Assembly: GCA_029565685.1 (NCBI GenBank)
Contig: JAKQNR010000017.1
Coordinates: 186,001 to 250,000 of the forward strand
DNA: 64,000 nt
Origin: a bacterium
Lineage (GTDB): Bacteria; Zhuqueibacterota; Zhuqueibacteria; Residuimicrobiales; Residuimicrobiaceae
Direction: 5' to 3'
Shown one piece after another: positions 1 to 8,573 of this stretch. The position numbers and the translations under genes were made by a program. How positions within the stretch are numbered: the stretch's first letter is position 1; each line of letters begins with the position of its first letter. The notes beneath the pieces are model-generated. The model was not told the DNA's origin, did no database searches, and saw nothing but the letters and a program-made list of their open reading frames with translations.

Positions 1-359
1 TCAGGAAAGTAATGAAACCCTTCCGGGCACTGGCCCAGCTTGAACGGCGGTTGCAGCTTGGACGCTTGCAGATGGCTTAGATACTCTTTGGCTGGAACTC
101 CGTAGGCGGAGACGGCCTCGAATTTTCTCGTCGCCGGGGCGATCAGCCATAATGAGAAACCGTCCGTTTCCAGATTGACCTTGAAAAAGCGGTGGATGAG
201 ATTGATCGATTCGCTCCGGTCAATGGTCCGGTTGAGGTCTATCGCCAACGTTAAAAACCACTCCAGATTGCGCACGCGGCGCTTAAGCCTGTATACCATG
301 CGCAGAATCTCTCCGCTGCCGGAAGGCGTGAAGGATTCTATTTCATTTTCGCTTGTCAA
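1..359 (-). CDS. GAF-domain protein, N-terminal part (runs off left edge)
   Basis: The minus-strand frame stays open from about 359 to the window edge and encodes a charged segment (RMVYRLKRRVRNLEWFLTLA) followed by the start of a GAF-like domain (WLIAPATRKFEAVSAYGVP). GAF domains bind small ligands or act as dimeric sensor modules. The C-terminal output domain (kinase, cyclase, phosphatase or regulator) lies outside the window, so the function is open. The start is uncertain: a TTG at 359 is used here, with an in-frame ATG at 299 and a GTG further upstream inside the preceding gene as alternatives. It is the last visible gene of a minus-strand run after the DUF6913-like gene, with only a few bases between them. 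Confidence 0.5.
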   Translation of the reverse strand, partial: MTSENEIESFTPSGSGEILRMVYRLKRRVRNLEWFLTLAIDLNRTIDRSESINLIHRFFKVNLETDGFSLWLIAPATRKFEAVSAYGVPAKEYLSHLQASKLQPPFKLGQCPEGFHYFP

Positions 360-376
360 GCCTGCGGCTTTCTTGC

Positions 377-922
377 TTAGTCCGTTGCCATGGATCTGGA
401 AACCGTGCGGCACAGCGCTGTAAAGGCCTGGTCCCAAGCCGGCGGGGTGGAAAAAGAAATGATGAAATTGTGGATTTTTTCCCGTTGAGGATCCGCAAAG
501 CCAATTTTGATCGGCGCCTTGGCCTGATGCGCCAGCACCAGATTGATAAAGGCAAAAGCCAGGCTGAGATCCAGGACGATATCGAAGGATTCGGACAACA
601 GTCGCTTTTTCATCTCTTTGGACGGCAAACCCCAATAATCCAGATCCGCCTGGTCCCATTCCTTGCACTGGATGGTTCCTACGGGCGGCAGGGATTTTTG
701 TTTGATCAGATGCAGCCGGGAGTGTGGAAACAGGGCCTGCAAGGAGTTGAGGTTTTTCTGCTGGATCGCCCGGCGATACTCGTGTTCGTTCTCAGGCAGC
801 AGCACTAACACCCGTTGGGTGCGGGCCATTTGAGCGGGCCATTTGACTACGGTCGGCTCATGATGGGCGGTGCGAAGGAACCGCTTTCTGCCGAGGTTCT
901 GCGCAATCGATTGAAAAGACAT
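377..922 (-). CDS. DUF6913-like hypothetical protein
   Basis: This is a 181-residue soluble protein. The layout resembles the Bacteroidetes-type DUF6913 family: a basic N-terminus (NLGRKRFLR), a strand (RVLVLLPENEHEY), a central motif DLDYWGLPSKEMKKRLL, then DIVLDLSLAFAFINLVLAHQ and a late Gly-Phe strand (APIKIGFADPQREKIHNF). No catalytic motif is visible and the role is unknown. ATG at 922 was chosen because GGA lies 6 bases upstream; the frame is open further to a TTG at 1021. It follows the exported helix-hairpin-helix gene in the same direction, probably in one transcript. The assignment is by motif memory only, so it is moderate. Confidence 0.55.
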   Translation of the reverse strand: MSFQSIAQNLGRKRFLRTAHHEPTVVKWPAQMARTQRVLVLLPENEHEYRRAIQQKNLNSLQALFPHSRLHLIKQKSLPPVGTIQCKEWDQADLDYWGLPSKEMKKRLLSESFDIVLDLSLAFAFINLVLAHQAKAPIKIGFADPQREKIHNFIISFSTPPAWDQAFTALCRTVSRSMATD

Positions 923-1041
923 GCTGTTCCAGTTATCTTGTGACGAGCATTCGATGCCTGTTGCCCCCTTGAGCAATTTACTCATTTTTGTCGTTGCAGT
1001 CAATATCCAATTCCGGTCCAAGTGGAATCAACGCCAGTCGT

Positions 1042-2982
1042 TCACCAGCGCAGTTCCGCCTGCAGTGAAATCCAGCGCTCCCGGTTGCCGCTCGTTTCGT
1101 CCCATCCCGAGCCGGTATGATCCCGGTCGAGATAGATACTTTCCTCGTACTTGGCGGTCAGGTGCAGGCCCCAATGGCGCAGCCCTGCCAGGAGAAACCA
1201 GCGCCAGCCTCGGCCGTAGAGCATTTTTATCCGCAGACGGCCGGGTAGATCCTGTTCGTATTCAAAAAAACGGTTGTCGTACTCTGGGGCCTGAAACCAG
1301 GTCACCCGCGCACACAGAGAGCCGGACCGGGCAAGCGACCAGGTCCCCTGCTGATGCAGGGATGCGGCCTGGCTGTTCTGTTCCATGGCCGCGAGGGTTT
1401 TTCGCTGCACCACGCGATTCCATTCAACCCGGCTGCGCAGACTCAGGCTTTTGGCCGGCTGGTAATCGATCTGGCCCAGAACCGCGTTGCGGATCTGGTT
1501 TCTGATTATCTTTTCATCCGCCGTCAGGGTTTCGCTGCTGGGAGTTCCCGTCCGCTGACAGCGCATGGTGACGGTCAGCTTTTTGTCAGCGGACAGCACC
1601 GCTACGATCTGTTGTCTTTCCGACAGCGTGGAGGCATAGTCCAGCCGGTAACGCAGCCAGGGATGCAGTGTGTGCAACGCAGAGAACGACAGGGAGAGGC
1701 TTGGCAGCGCCCGCCACAGCACCGCCCATCGCAAGCTTTGCTGATTTTTTTCCGGCAGGTTCAGGTGCGGATAAAGCAAATGGTCATACTCAGCGGGGAT
1801 AAGCTCCACTGCAAGCACCTGTCGCCACTGAGCCATTTGCCACCACACTCCGCTCAAGACTGCAATAGCTTGGCCGATCCGTCCGCACTCGCCGAACCAG
1901 TTTATTGATCCGAGCATGGCGTCCCAATTTAAGCCGGCCGCGACAGCGGAACGGCCGCTGAAATCAAAGAATGTATCCGGCCGGTTCTGCTTTTTGGCCG
2001 GCGCGCTCAAGTCCAATCGCTGCACGCACAGGCCCAGTCGCAGGCCTGCTGAGGGCTGCCAGCGCACCATGCCGCCGGCCGCGGTTTTTTGCACCCGGTT
2101 TTGCGTCTCGCGTTCCGCGTCGCTGCGATGCAGGCCGGTGGCGATGAACGAACGGATGGAGTCGTTTTCCATCGATGCGTCCACCGGGGTTCGGCTCCAC
2201 AATAAAGCCGCCTGCAGTCGATTCGTCTCCCATTGCAGCGCGCCTCCGAATAAACCAGCGTTCTCGTCGGTGGAAAGATAAGGCCGCACCGTCTTGATTC
2301 TGCGCTTGGCAGCCGCCAACCCATCCCATGCGTCGCTCCACTGGCCGGGATGGCTGAAGACCAGGCCTTGACCGCTTTCGGCCGTCAGGTGGCCGAGGAG
2401 AAGGGTGATCCCCGGATGTGAGCGCTGCATCTGTATATAGCCGCAACGGTAATCCTGCAGAGTACGTTCGCCGCTGTCTTTTTCCATCAGCCAGCCCAGG
2501 TTCAGCCAATCCAGCGGCTGGATCTGGCCGCGGACAAGTATTCTTTCGCGAGACCCATTGTATTTGTTTTCCACAAACCCGCGGCTTTGTTGCAGCGGCT
2601 GGCTCCACAGGGAACGGACGCTGCCCCCCAAATGCAGCCTGCGACGCTGATCTTTGCAATAGACAAACGGAGCGATCAGAGCCAGCGTGGTTTCATCCAT
2701 GCCCTTGATCAGGGTCAGTTGCTGAAGGGAGTGAAACGGACCAAAACGGTTGCGAAACGCGACGATGTCATGGGCCAGCTGGGGTGCGATCCATGGCAAG
2801 GACTCGAGATCTGCGGCAGAGGCGCGATTGAGGTCCAGGGGCGATCGCTGCAAAGACTCCAGATGATCGGACATCAGGTGATCGCCGTCTGACTCTTGTT
2901 CAGCGCCGATCATTTTTTCCCAATCCGGTTCCTGCGCCGAGAGCGTCACAGAAACCAGCAACCAGCCGATGATCTTTTTCAT
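1042..2982 (-). CDS. exported helix-hairpin-helix protein with beta-barrel-like body
   Basis: The 646-residue product starts with a signal peptide (MKKIIGWLLVSVTLSAQ). At about residues 50-107 follows a ComEA-like helix-hairpin-helix domain (LDLNRASAADLESLPWIAP, then a second hairpin around LIKGMDE). The remainder is rich in alternating polar/aromatic strands and ends in Trp, as outer-membrane barrels do. Such HhH-plus-barrel proteins occur in FCB bacteria; their role is not established, and DNA binding at the cell surface is only a guess. The start at 2982 is supported by GGAG 8 bases upstream and by an ATGA overlap with the stop of the PorV-like gene, which suggests translational coupling. 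An upstream in-frame extension is rejected because it would remove the signal peptide. Confidence 0.75.
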   Translation of the reverse strand: MKKIIGWLLVSVTLSAQEPDWEKMIGAEQESDGDHLMSDHLESLQRSPLDLNRASAADLESLPWIAPQLAHDIVAFRNRFGPFHSLQQLTLIKGMDETTLALIAPFVYCKDQRRRLHLGGSVRSLWSQPLQQSRGFVENKYNGSRERILVRGQIQPLDWLNLGWLMEKDSGERTLQDYRCGYIQMQRSHPGITLLLGHLTAESGQGLVFSHPGQWSDAWDGLAAAKRRIKTVRPYLSTDENAGLFGGALQWETNRLQAALLWSRTPVDASMENDSIRSFIATGLHRSDAERETQNRVQKTAAGGMVRWQPSAGLRLGLCVQRLDLSAPAKKQNRPDTFFDFSGRSAVAAGLNWDAMLGSINWFGECGRIGQAIAVLSGVWWQMAQWRQVLAVELIPAEYDHLLYPHLNLPEKNQQSLRWAVLWRALPSLSLSFSALHTLHPWLRYRLDYASTLSERQQIVAVLSADKKLTVTMRCQRTGTPSSETLTADEKIIRNQIRNAVLGQIDYQPAKSLSLRSRVEWNRVVQRKTLAAMEQNSQAASLHQQGTWSLARSGSLCARVTWFQAPEYDNRFFEYEQDLPGRLRIKMLYGRGWRWFLLAGLRHWGLHLTAKYEESIYLDRDHTGSGWDETSGNRERWISLQAELRW

Positions 2983-3905
2983 GGCGTCTCCTGACAAAAA
3001 CAGAGGGTCATTCCATACGTCAAACCCAGATCCGGGTGATGAGAGACGCCATAATCCATGCGTAGTTTTTTTTGCACAATGCCAAAACCAAAAGAGAGGA
3101 TGGAAGGCTCCAGTGCCCAGCCCCAGCGCAGGCGCAAAAGCTGTTTCCACTTGATCTCCATAGCCATGCGGATACGCGCCGGCCACGGAGATTGCCGCTG
3201 ATATTCCAGATAGCAATCCGCCGGCGGCCCGGCAGACCAGCGGCAACCGATCTGCCAGGAGCAACGAGCATCACGCGTTTGGGGGTTTTTATAAAGTGAC
3301 AGTTCCTTGAGCATCGCACCCCAGCTGAAGGAGGGAGCGCACTGATGAAGCAGTCCCAATTCCAGCGAATGAACGCCGCACCGGCCATAGCGGACAATTT
3401 GCCGCCAGGTGTATCGCCAGGCCGCGCCGACGGCAAGCCGGCCGCACAGCAGGCGGGCGACTCTGCAGGAGGCGCTGCCTTCCTGATATTGGTCAAATCC
3501 CATATAGCCAATATCTGCGGCTGCTCCCTGGCCCGGGTCCGCCCGGCCGATCTCTAATCGGCACACGGCCAACTCTTTCATGCCAAAGGGCATATGGCCC
3601 GACATTTCGGCGTACAGGCGACGGCTGTCGACCAATGCTGCGGGATTGGCGTTGGCGCAACCGCAGCCGGTCGCACAGGTTTCAGCACCCGCCAGTCCCA
3701 AAATGCGAGCAGTGCTGTATGAGCGCACGGCCTGGGCGAACGCGCTCCGGCAGAGGAAAACGCTGCCGCAGCCTGGCAGCAACAGGAGGGAACCAATTAC
3801 GCCTGAACAGCGTAACCAGTGCAGAAAGTGCTTGCTTAAAACACAAAATTGTTGAAAATTGTTTTCAGCGAAGCGCCCTGAAGGCAGTTTTTGGGAGAAA
3901 AGCAT
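2979..3905 (-). CDS. PorV/UPF0164-like outer-membrane beta-barrel protein
   Basis: The 308-residue product has a hydrophobic stretch (GVIGSLLLLPGCGSVFL, then AFAQA) that fits a signal peptide or lipobox. It is followed by the sequence around SYSTARILGLAGAE and NANPAALVDS, which matches the N-terminus of PorV/PorQ-type barrels, and a strand-rich body. In Bacteroidetes PorV is part of the type IX secretion outer-membrane machinery; here that role is inferred from resemblance only. Cys is unusually frequent for a barrel. The start is doubtful: ATG at 3905 shares the CATG with the divergent gene's start at 3904, and the 35 residues before the hydrophobic segment do not look like a signal n-region. 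The stop overlaps the next gene. Confidence 0.55.
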   Translation of the reverse strand: MLFSQKLPSGRFAENNFQQFCVLSKHFLHWLRCSGVIGSLLLLPGCGSVFLCRSAFAQAVRSYSTARILGLAGAETCATGCGCANANPAALVDSRRLYAEMSGHMPFGMKELAVCRLEIGRADPGQGAAADIGYMGFDQYQEGSASCRVARLLCGRLAVGAAWRYTWRQIVRYGRCGVHSLELGLLHQCAPSFSWGAMLKELSLYKNPQTRDARCSWQIGCRWSAGPPADCYLEYQRQSPWPARIRMAMEIKWKQLLRLRWGWALEPSILSFGFGIVQKKLRMDYGVSHHPDLGLTYGMTLCFCQETP

Positions 3906-4767
3906 GTTTGTTCGACCTCTAATATATCTTATGGGATGGCTGTTGCTCTTCAGCTTGCTGTTCGCCGCCGTCTCTTCGGCTCAGCAGCTGGAAGCTCAGG
4001 TGGAGACGGATCTGCGCACTCTGCCGCTCGATAAACAGCAAAAATTGCGCGAGTTCGCCGATCGGGTTATGCATTATATCAATAGCTACCGATGGACGGA
4101 CGATCCCTGGCGCACCAAGGTCATGCTGCAAGTGCAGCTGATCTTGGAAGACCGCAGCACTAATGCCGAAGACCGATACGCCGGGCAGATTTTGATTCAC
4201 AACAATTATGATCTGCAGTTTTTCGACAAGCGGTGGAGTTACACCTATATGATCGAAAACAACCTGCAGCATCAGGAGAACGGACTGGACTCTTTTACCA
4301 GCGTGTTGGATTTTTATATCTATCTGATCCTGGGCGGTGAGTTCGACAAATGGTCGACCCTTGGCGGTCAGGTCTATTTTGAAAAGGCCAAAAGCATCGC
4401 CGAACAGGCCAAGTTCGGCATGGGCCGGTTCATCGAGGGGTGGGACCGTCGTTTGGATCTGGTCAATTATCTGCTCGGGGATCGGCACAGACCTTATCGC
4501 GAAATGGTGGATTATTATTTCTACGGCCTGAGTTTTATTCGCGAGGACAACGCCCGCGCTCGTCAGCATTGCGCCACCGCGATCGCCATGCTCGACAGAA
4601 TATTGACCAACGATCCGGAAAATGAGTATGCGAAAAAGTTTATGGATGCGCATTATATGGAAATGGTGGAGATCTTTCGCCGTGCAACCAACAAGGACCC
4701 TTTGCGCACGCTGATGGTGATCGATCCGGGCCACGCCCAGATTTACCGGGATATCCTCAACAACTAA
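3904..4767 (+). CDS. DUF4835 / PorD-type exported protein
   Basis: This 287-residue protein has a clear signal peptide (membrane segment at residues 5-22, cleavage near VSSAQQ). The features expected for DUF4835 (PorD in type IX secretion literature) are present: the strand QQLEAQVETDL, a segment ending YRWTDDPW, the LTS-like FTSVLDFYIYLILGGEFDKW with GGQVYFEKA, and GWDRR before a Tyr-rich helix with YREMVDYYFYGLSF. The protein is exported and probably periplasmic. Start at 3904 is supported by GGGAG 8 bases upstream. With the PorV-like gene next door and two proteins carrying type-IX-like C-terminal modules in this window, involvement in surface-protein secretion is plausible but not shown. 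Confidence 0.8.
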   Translation: MFVRPLIYLMGWLLLFSLLFAAVSSAQQLEAQVETDLRTLPLDKQQKLREFADRVMHYINSYRWTDDPWRTKVMLQVQLILEDRSTNAEDRYAGQILIHNNYDLQFFDKRWSYTYMIENNLQHQENGLDSFTSVLDFYIYLILGGEFDKWSTLGGQVYFEKAKSIAEQAKFGMGRFIEGWDRRLDLVNYLLGDRHRPYREMVDYYFYGLSFIREDNARARQHCATAIAMLDRILTNDPENEYAKKFMDAHYMEMVEIFRRATNKDPLRTLMVIDPGHAQIYRDILNN

Positions 4768-4881
4768 CCGGAGATCGAGACGACGGTGCTGTCCCCATAG
4801 ATGATAACCAGAGTCGGGCATACAGATCAAGGGACAAAATCGCCACAGGGGCGAACAGGGCGGAACATCGGCAGGGGGGTG

Positions 4882-4935
4882 AAAAAAGACCGCCGGGACA
4901 ACGGAGCGCGTTCAGTTGTCCCGGCGGTCTTTTTT
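4882..4935. terminator. bidirectional rho-independent terminator
   Basis: This is a perfect inverted repeat. The left arm at 4882-4902 begins with an A-run and GACCGCCGGGACAAC; the right arm at 4915-4935 ends with GTTGTCCCGGCGGTC and a T-run, with a 12-base loop. It lies between the convergent DUF4835 gene and the beta-CASP gene and can stop transcription from both sides. Confidence 0.93.
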
Positions 4936-4962
4936 GCGGGTTCTCCAGGGGGGCGGCCGGAT

Positions 4963-6363
4963 CTAGTTGAGGATCTCGACTTTTTCGCCCATTTGAGGAA
5001 TGCGGATATTGCTGAATCCGATCGAACCAAGCCCTTCGGCCAGGGCCTCGGATTGCGGCGGTTCGCCGTGCAGGACGAAAATGTTTTTCAACCGTTCGCG
5101 ATCGAACCGGCTGATGTAGGCAAGAAGCTCGTCGTGATCCGCATGGGCGCTGAAGGCGTTGAGTTTGAACACCTGCGCCCGCAGCTGCAGGCTTTCGCCG
5201 AAAATTTTGACTATGGGATTTTTTTCCACCAATCGGCGGCCCAGCGTGTTCTCCGCCATAAAGCCGACGATGAGAATTGTGTTGCGTTCGTCCTCGATGT
5301 TGTTGGCTAGGTGATGGAGAATGCGGCCGGCTTCACACATGCCGGAAGCGGAGATGATGATGCAGGGCTCGCTCAACGAGTTCAATTTTTTCGATTCTTC
5401 CACGTCCTTGATATACTGCAGACGGTTGAAACCGAACGGATCCTGGTTGTTGTTCACCATTTCGCGCGTTTCGTCGTCGTAGCATTCGGGGTGTTCACGA
5501 AAAATATCAGTGGCGTTTACCGAGAGCGGGCTGTCGACAAAGATCGGCTGCGAGGGGATTTTATTTTCCATGGTCAGTTTATGGAGGGCGTACACCAGAT
5601 CCTGAGTCCGGCCCACGGAGAAAGCGGGGACGATCACTTTGCCGCGGCGCCGATAGGTCTCATTGACGATCCTCGCCAGTTTATCGTGAACCGTGTCGTA
5701 ATCGTCATGAGAGCGGCCGCCGTAGGTGCTTTCGGTCAAAAGCACGTCCGCGTCGAGCAGAACATCGGGATCGCGCAGAATCGGCATGTTGGGTCTGCCG
5801 AGATCGCCGCTGAAAACCAGACGGAGGTCGCGTCCGTTTTCGCGGATTTCCAGTAGAGAGACGGCTGAGCCGAGGATGTGGCCGGCGTCATAAAAAGTGA
5901 CCGTGATATCCTCAAAGAGCTTGATCGGCCGGTGGTAGTTGAGGCTGACAAAGTGCTCCAGGGAGAGCAGCGTGTCTTTGACCGTGTAAATCGGTTCGAT
6001 GGGCGGCAATCCCTTCTTTTCGTGTTTTTTGTTGACGTATTCGGCGTCTTTTTCCTGAATATGGCCCGCATCCTGCAACATGATGCTGGCCAGATCGCGG
6101 GTGGCATGGGTGCAGTAGATCGAACCCTTGAATCCGGATTTGACAAGATTGGGGATGTTTCCGCTGTGATCGATGTGCGCATGGGAGAGCACCATGGCGT
6201 CCACGGCGGCGGCGTCAAAGGGCAGCTCGCGGTTACGGGAAAAAGATTCACTGCGTTTGCCTTGATACAGTCCGCAATCCAACAAAATTTTACGTCCCTG
6301 GACTGTAATAAGATGGCAGGTGCCGGTGACCGACTGCGCACCGCCTAAAAATTCAATTTGCAC
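4963..6363 (-). CDS. metallo-beta-lactamase / beta-CASP RNA-processing exonuclease
   Basis: The 466-residue enzyme has the MBL fold signature HAHIDHSGN (motif 2), DCGLYQG near the N-terminus, a later DAGHILGSA (His motif 3) and SGDLGRP (motif 4). These are followed by the beta-CASP region (SVGRTQDLVYALH, ISASGMCEAGRILHHL) and the C-terminal SAHADHDELL histidine motif. The family includes bacterial YsH1-type RNases and CPSF-73 relatives that cut or degrade RNA with two zinc ions. GTG at 6363 is chosen because a full AAGGAGG lies 5 bases upstream; an earlier in-frame GTG at 6378 would place the Shine-Dalgarno inside the gene. It follows the ferritin-like gene in the same direction, 134 bases downstream. 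Confidence 0.92.
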   Translation of the reverse strand: MQIEFLGGAQSVTGTCHLITVQGRKILLDCGLYQGKRSESFSRNRELPFDAAAVDAMVLSHAHIDHSGNIPNLVKSGFKGSIYCTHATRDLASIMLQDAGHIQEKDAEYVNKKHEKKGLPPIEPIYTVKDTLLSLEHFVSLNYHRPIKLFEDITVTFYDAGHILGSAVSLLEIRENGRDLRLVFSGDLGRPNMPILRDPDVLLDADVLLTESTYGGRSHDDYDTVHDKLARIVNETYRRRGKVIVPAFSVGRTQDLVYALHKLTMENKIPSQPIFVDSPLSVNATDIFREHPECYDDETREMVNNNQDPFGFNRLQYIKDVEESKKLNSLSEPCIIISASGMCEAGRILHHLANNIEDERNTILIVGFMAENTLGRRLVEKNPIVKIFGESLQLRAQVFKLNAFSAHADHDELLAYISRFDRERLKNIFVLHGEPPQSEALAEGLGSIGFSNIRIPQMGEKVEILN

Positions 6364-6497
6364 AATATCCTCCTTCACGGGATCGCTGGGGTCTCAGACC
6401 AGGCGTTTCCACTTCGTTTAACCTGCTTTGGACGCTCAGGGCGACAGATGGCCTTGGATGAACAAGGTTTTTCGGCAGGATGATCGAACAGGGGAAC

Positions 6498-7019
6498 TCA
6501 GGCCTTTCCATCCATGCGAAATTCCGGCGAGTCGAACCAAAATCCTGTTCCAGCGATGTGATCCAGCTCAGCCTGCAACAGCGCATAGTGAAAGTTTTCT
6601 TGATCTTTGACAAAAGAAAAAATGCGCCGAGCGCGGTCGTCTTCTGCCAGCGCGATGGCTTTTTCGAAAAACGTGATCGCTTCCTTTTCCTGCTTTAAGG
6701 CGATGCGCAACGCGCTCATCTCGTCCGCGGTAGCGCGGCGAAGCGAAGCGGCCGCTTTCTCATCGAAAAGGGGCAGAACGGGGTTCGCTCGAGTCTCGCG
6801 CAGCTGGTCCGGCTCCGGCCACTCATCGTATTCCTGCTTCAGCATCGCCTGAAAGGCAGCCAAGTGGTGTTTTTCTTCCTCGGCCAGCTTTAGAAACAAA
6901 GCCTTGCCGGTCGGATGCAGCGTCTTTTCCGCCGCCTGCAGATAGAATGCGCGGCCCTCGATCTCCAGGTTTACAGCCAGTGCAACTGCCTGTGTCTGAC
7001 TGAGGGGGGTGGGATCCAT
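6498..7019 (-). CDS. ferritin-like (rubrerythrin-type) diiron protein
   Basis: This 173-residue, largely helical protein carries the repeated Glu/His pattern of ferritin-like diiron proteins: NLEIEGRAFY and EEEKHHLAAF in the first helix pair, then ALKQEKEAITFFEKA and VKDQENFHYALL in the second. It has no C-terminal rubredoxin Cys motif, so it is the short form of the family. The members bind iron and are linked to peroxide or oxygen defence or to iron handling. ATG at 7019 has AGGAGC 4 bases upstream. It diverges from the metallophosphoesterase gene across a 177-base intergenic region. Confidence 0.85.
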   Translation of the reverse strand: MDPTPLSQTQAVALAVNLEIEGRAFYLQAAEKTLHPTGKALFLKLAEEEKHHLAAFQAMLKQEYDEWPEPDQLRETRANPVLPLFDEKAAASLRRATADEMSALRIALKQEKEAITFFEKAIALAEDDRARRIFSFVKDQENFHYALLQAELDHIAGTGFWFDSPEFRMDGKA

Positions 7020-7108
7020 TGCGCTCCTTTACCAGGTTGTTTAGCTTCAGTACAGTCTAAAGTAGGCAACTCTGGCCAAACAATCAATCAAAAAGTCGAA
7101 AAATGTCC

Positions 7109-7137
7109 TTGCATCGCGATTTAACAAATGGTATATT
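7109..7137 (+). promoter_or_regulatory. candidate sigma-70 promoter for the 7197 operon
   Basis: A -35 box TTGCAT (7109-7114) and a -10 box TATATT (7132-7137) are separated by 17 bases. They lie 60 bases before the metallophosphoesterase start. The -10 box is overlapped by the dyad listed separately. Confidence 0.5.
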
Positions 7138-7155
7138 GATTCAAATCAAACCATT
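7127..7155. promoter_or_regulatory. imperfect dyad over the -10 box (possible operator)
   Basis: The left half AATGG-TATA-TTGATT and right half AATCAA-A-CCATT form a two-block inverted repeat around a CA centre (7142-7143). It covers the predicted -10 element and start region, the usual place for a repressor site. No T-run follows, so it is not a terminator. Confidence 0.35.
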
Positions 7156-7196
7156 GCGTTCACGTTCTTCGCTGGCAAGATCCACGAGGCGAAAGC

Positions 7197-7925
7197 ATGC
7201 GGCAGGCCATTTTATCCGACATTCACGGCAATCTCGAGGCCTTGCATCAGGTTTTACGTCGCGTTGAGAGGGAAAAATGCGACCGGATCCTCTGCCTGGG
7301 CGATTGCGTGGGATACGGCCCGTTTCCGAGCGAGTGCGTTGATCTCCTGTACCGCAGCTGCACAGTGGTGCTGGCCGGCAATCATGATTACGGGCTGTTG
7401 GGGTGGACGAGCACAGAGTCCTTCAACGAATTCGCTCGCCGGGCGCTCAGAGTGAGCGCGCCCCTGATGACCGAACAAACGTTGGAGCAGTTGCGCAACA
7501 GCCCCCTCACCTGGCAGGACGCGAAGGTTTTTTGTGTGCATGCCACTCCGCTGGATCCGGAGTCGTGGCACTATCTGCTGTCAATCTACGATGCCGATAT
7601 CCAGTGGAACGTGTTTTCTCAGAGCCTCGGCTTTTTTGGTCATACCCACACGCCCATGGCGATCTGCCAAACCGCCCAACGGCACACGGTGCAACGGACC
7701 GCTGCCGACCTGCAGCTGCAGCCGGGGGAACGCTATCTCCTTAACGTCGGCAGCGTCGGTCAACCGCGCGACGGCAATCCAGACGCCTGCTTTGTCGTGC
7801 ACGACGTCGACGAACAACGGGTGCGCTGGGTGCGCGTGCCCTATGACATCGATGCCACTCAGCGGGCCATGCAACAACTCAGGATTCCGGAATTTCTGAT
7901 TCGCCGATTGACCTTTGGCCATTAA
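7197..7925 (+). CDS. metallophosphoesterase (YfcE/MJ0936-like)
   Basis: The 242-residue calcineurin-like phosphoesterase has the ordered metal motifs: DIHGN (residues 8-12), GDCVGYGP, GNHDYG, then a VHATP segment and GHTHTPM. The GSVGQPRDGNP segment is typical of the YfcE/MJ0936-like subfamily, which act as phosphodiesterases; the physiological substrate is unknown. ATG at 7197 has GAGG 8 bases upstream. It starts a run in which Roadblock and MglA-like genes follow within about 50-90 bases, so it is probably co-transcribed with them. Confidence 0.9.
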   Translation: MRQAILSDIHGNLEALHQVLRRVEREKCDRILCLGDCVGYGPFPSECVDLLYRSCTVVLAGNHDYGLLGWTSTESFNEFARRALRVSAPLMTEQTLEQLRNSPLTWQDAKVFCVHATPLDPESWHYLLSIYDADIQWNVFSQSLGFFGHTHTPMAICQTAQRHTVQRTAADLQLQPGERYLLNVGSVGQPRDGNPDACFVVHDVDEQRVRWVRVPYDIDATQRAMQQLRIPEFLIRRLTFGH

Positions 7926-7958
7926 ACATGAAAATCCAACACGGGTGATGCAACCAAA

Positions 7959-8486
7959 ATGGACCAAGCCATGCAAGAAAATCCTCCCTTGAAGCGAACG
8001 GTGTTTTCCGAAACGGCCTTTTCGAAAATCGCGCTCATCCTCTCCGAGCTGTTAAAGCGTTCCCAGGCGAGGTTGGTGGTGTTCGCCGATATGAATGGAT
8101 ACCCCATCGTCCATCGCGGCGACATCAAAGCGCAAAGCCTGTCTACGTTGACCGCTCTGGCCGCCGGCTCCTTTGCCGCCAGTGGAGAGATTGCACGCCT
8201 GATCAACAACGAATCCCGTTTTCGTTTTATCTATCAGGAGGGCGGCGTATACCATACCTACACCTGCAGCGTCGGCGAAGATTATTTTCTCATCGTACTG
8301 TTCGAAAAGCAGGTCGCGTTGGGGCTCATTCGCTTGCTGACCCACCAGGCGCTCTTGCGCATCAGCAGCTATATCAAAGAGCTGCAACAGTCCACTGAAC
8401 GGGCCAAGTCGTTTCTGGATTATGAATTTCGCGATGTGCTCAGCAGGCAGCTGGATGACAAGCTCAAGACCCGCTCCGGCTCCTGA
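7959..8486 (+). CDS. Roadblock/LC7-domain protein (first of two)
   Basis: This 175-residue protein has a central Roadblock/LC7 alpha-beta fold: RLVVFADMNGYPIVHRGD, then a helix TLTALAAGSFAASGEIARL, then strands RFRFIYQEGGVYHTYTCSV and YFLIVLFEK. A C-terminal helical extension follows (about residues 130-175). Roadblock proteins of the MglB type bind and regulate small Ras-like GTPases. It sits 87 bases upstream of an MglA-like GTPase, so a partner role is strongly suggested by context. The terminal helices are charged and could form a coiled coil. Confidence 0.85.
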   Translation: MDQAMQENPPLKRTVFSETAFSKIALILSELLKRSQARLVVFADMNGYPIVHRGDIKAQSLSTLTALAAGSFAASGEIARLINNESRFRFIYQEGGVYHTYTCSVGEDYFLIVLFEKQVALGLIRLLTHQALLRISSYIKELQQSTERAKSFLDYEFRDVLSRQLDDKLKTRSGS

Positions 8487-8573
8487 GCCGATGTCGGTGC
8501 AGCGCACGGCAGGCCTCCTCACGGCAGGCCCCAGGGCGAGACCGGTCAGGTGGTTGCGCACTCGATAGGATGA

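Noticed and set aside
353-808. 151-codon plus-strand frame near the left end
   Set aside because: Antisense to the DUF6913-like gene, without ribosome site or recognisable motif.
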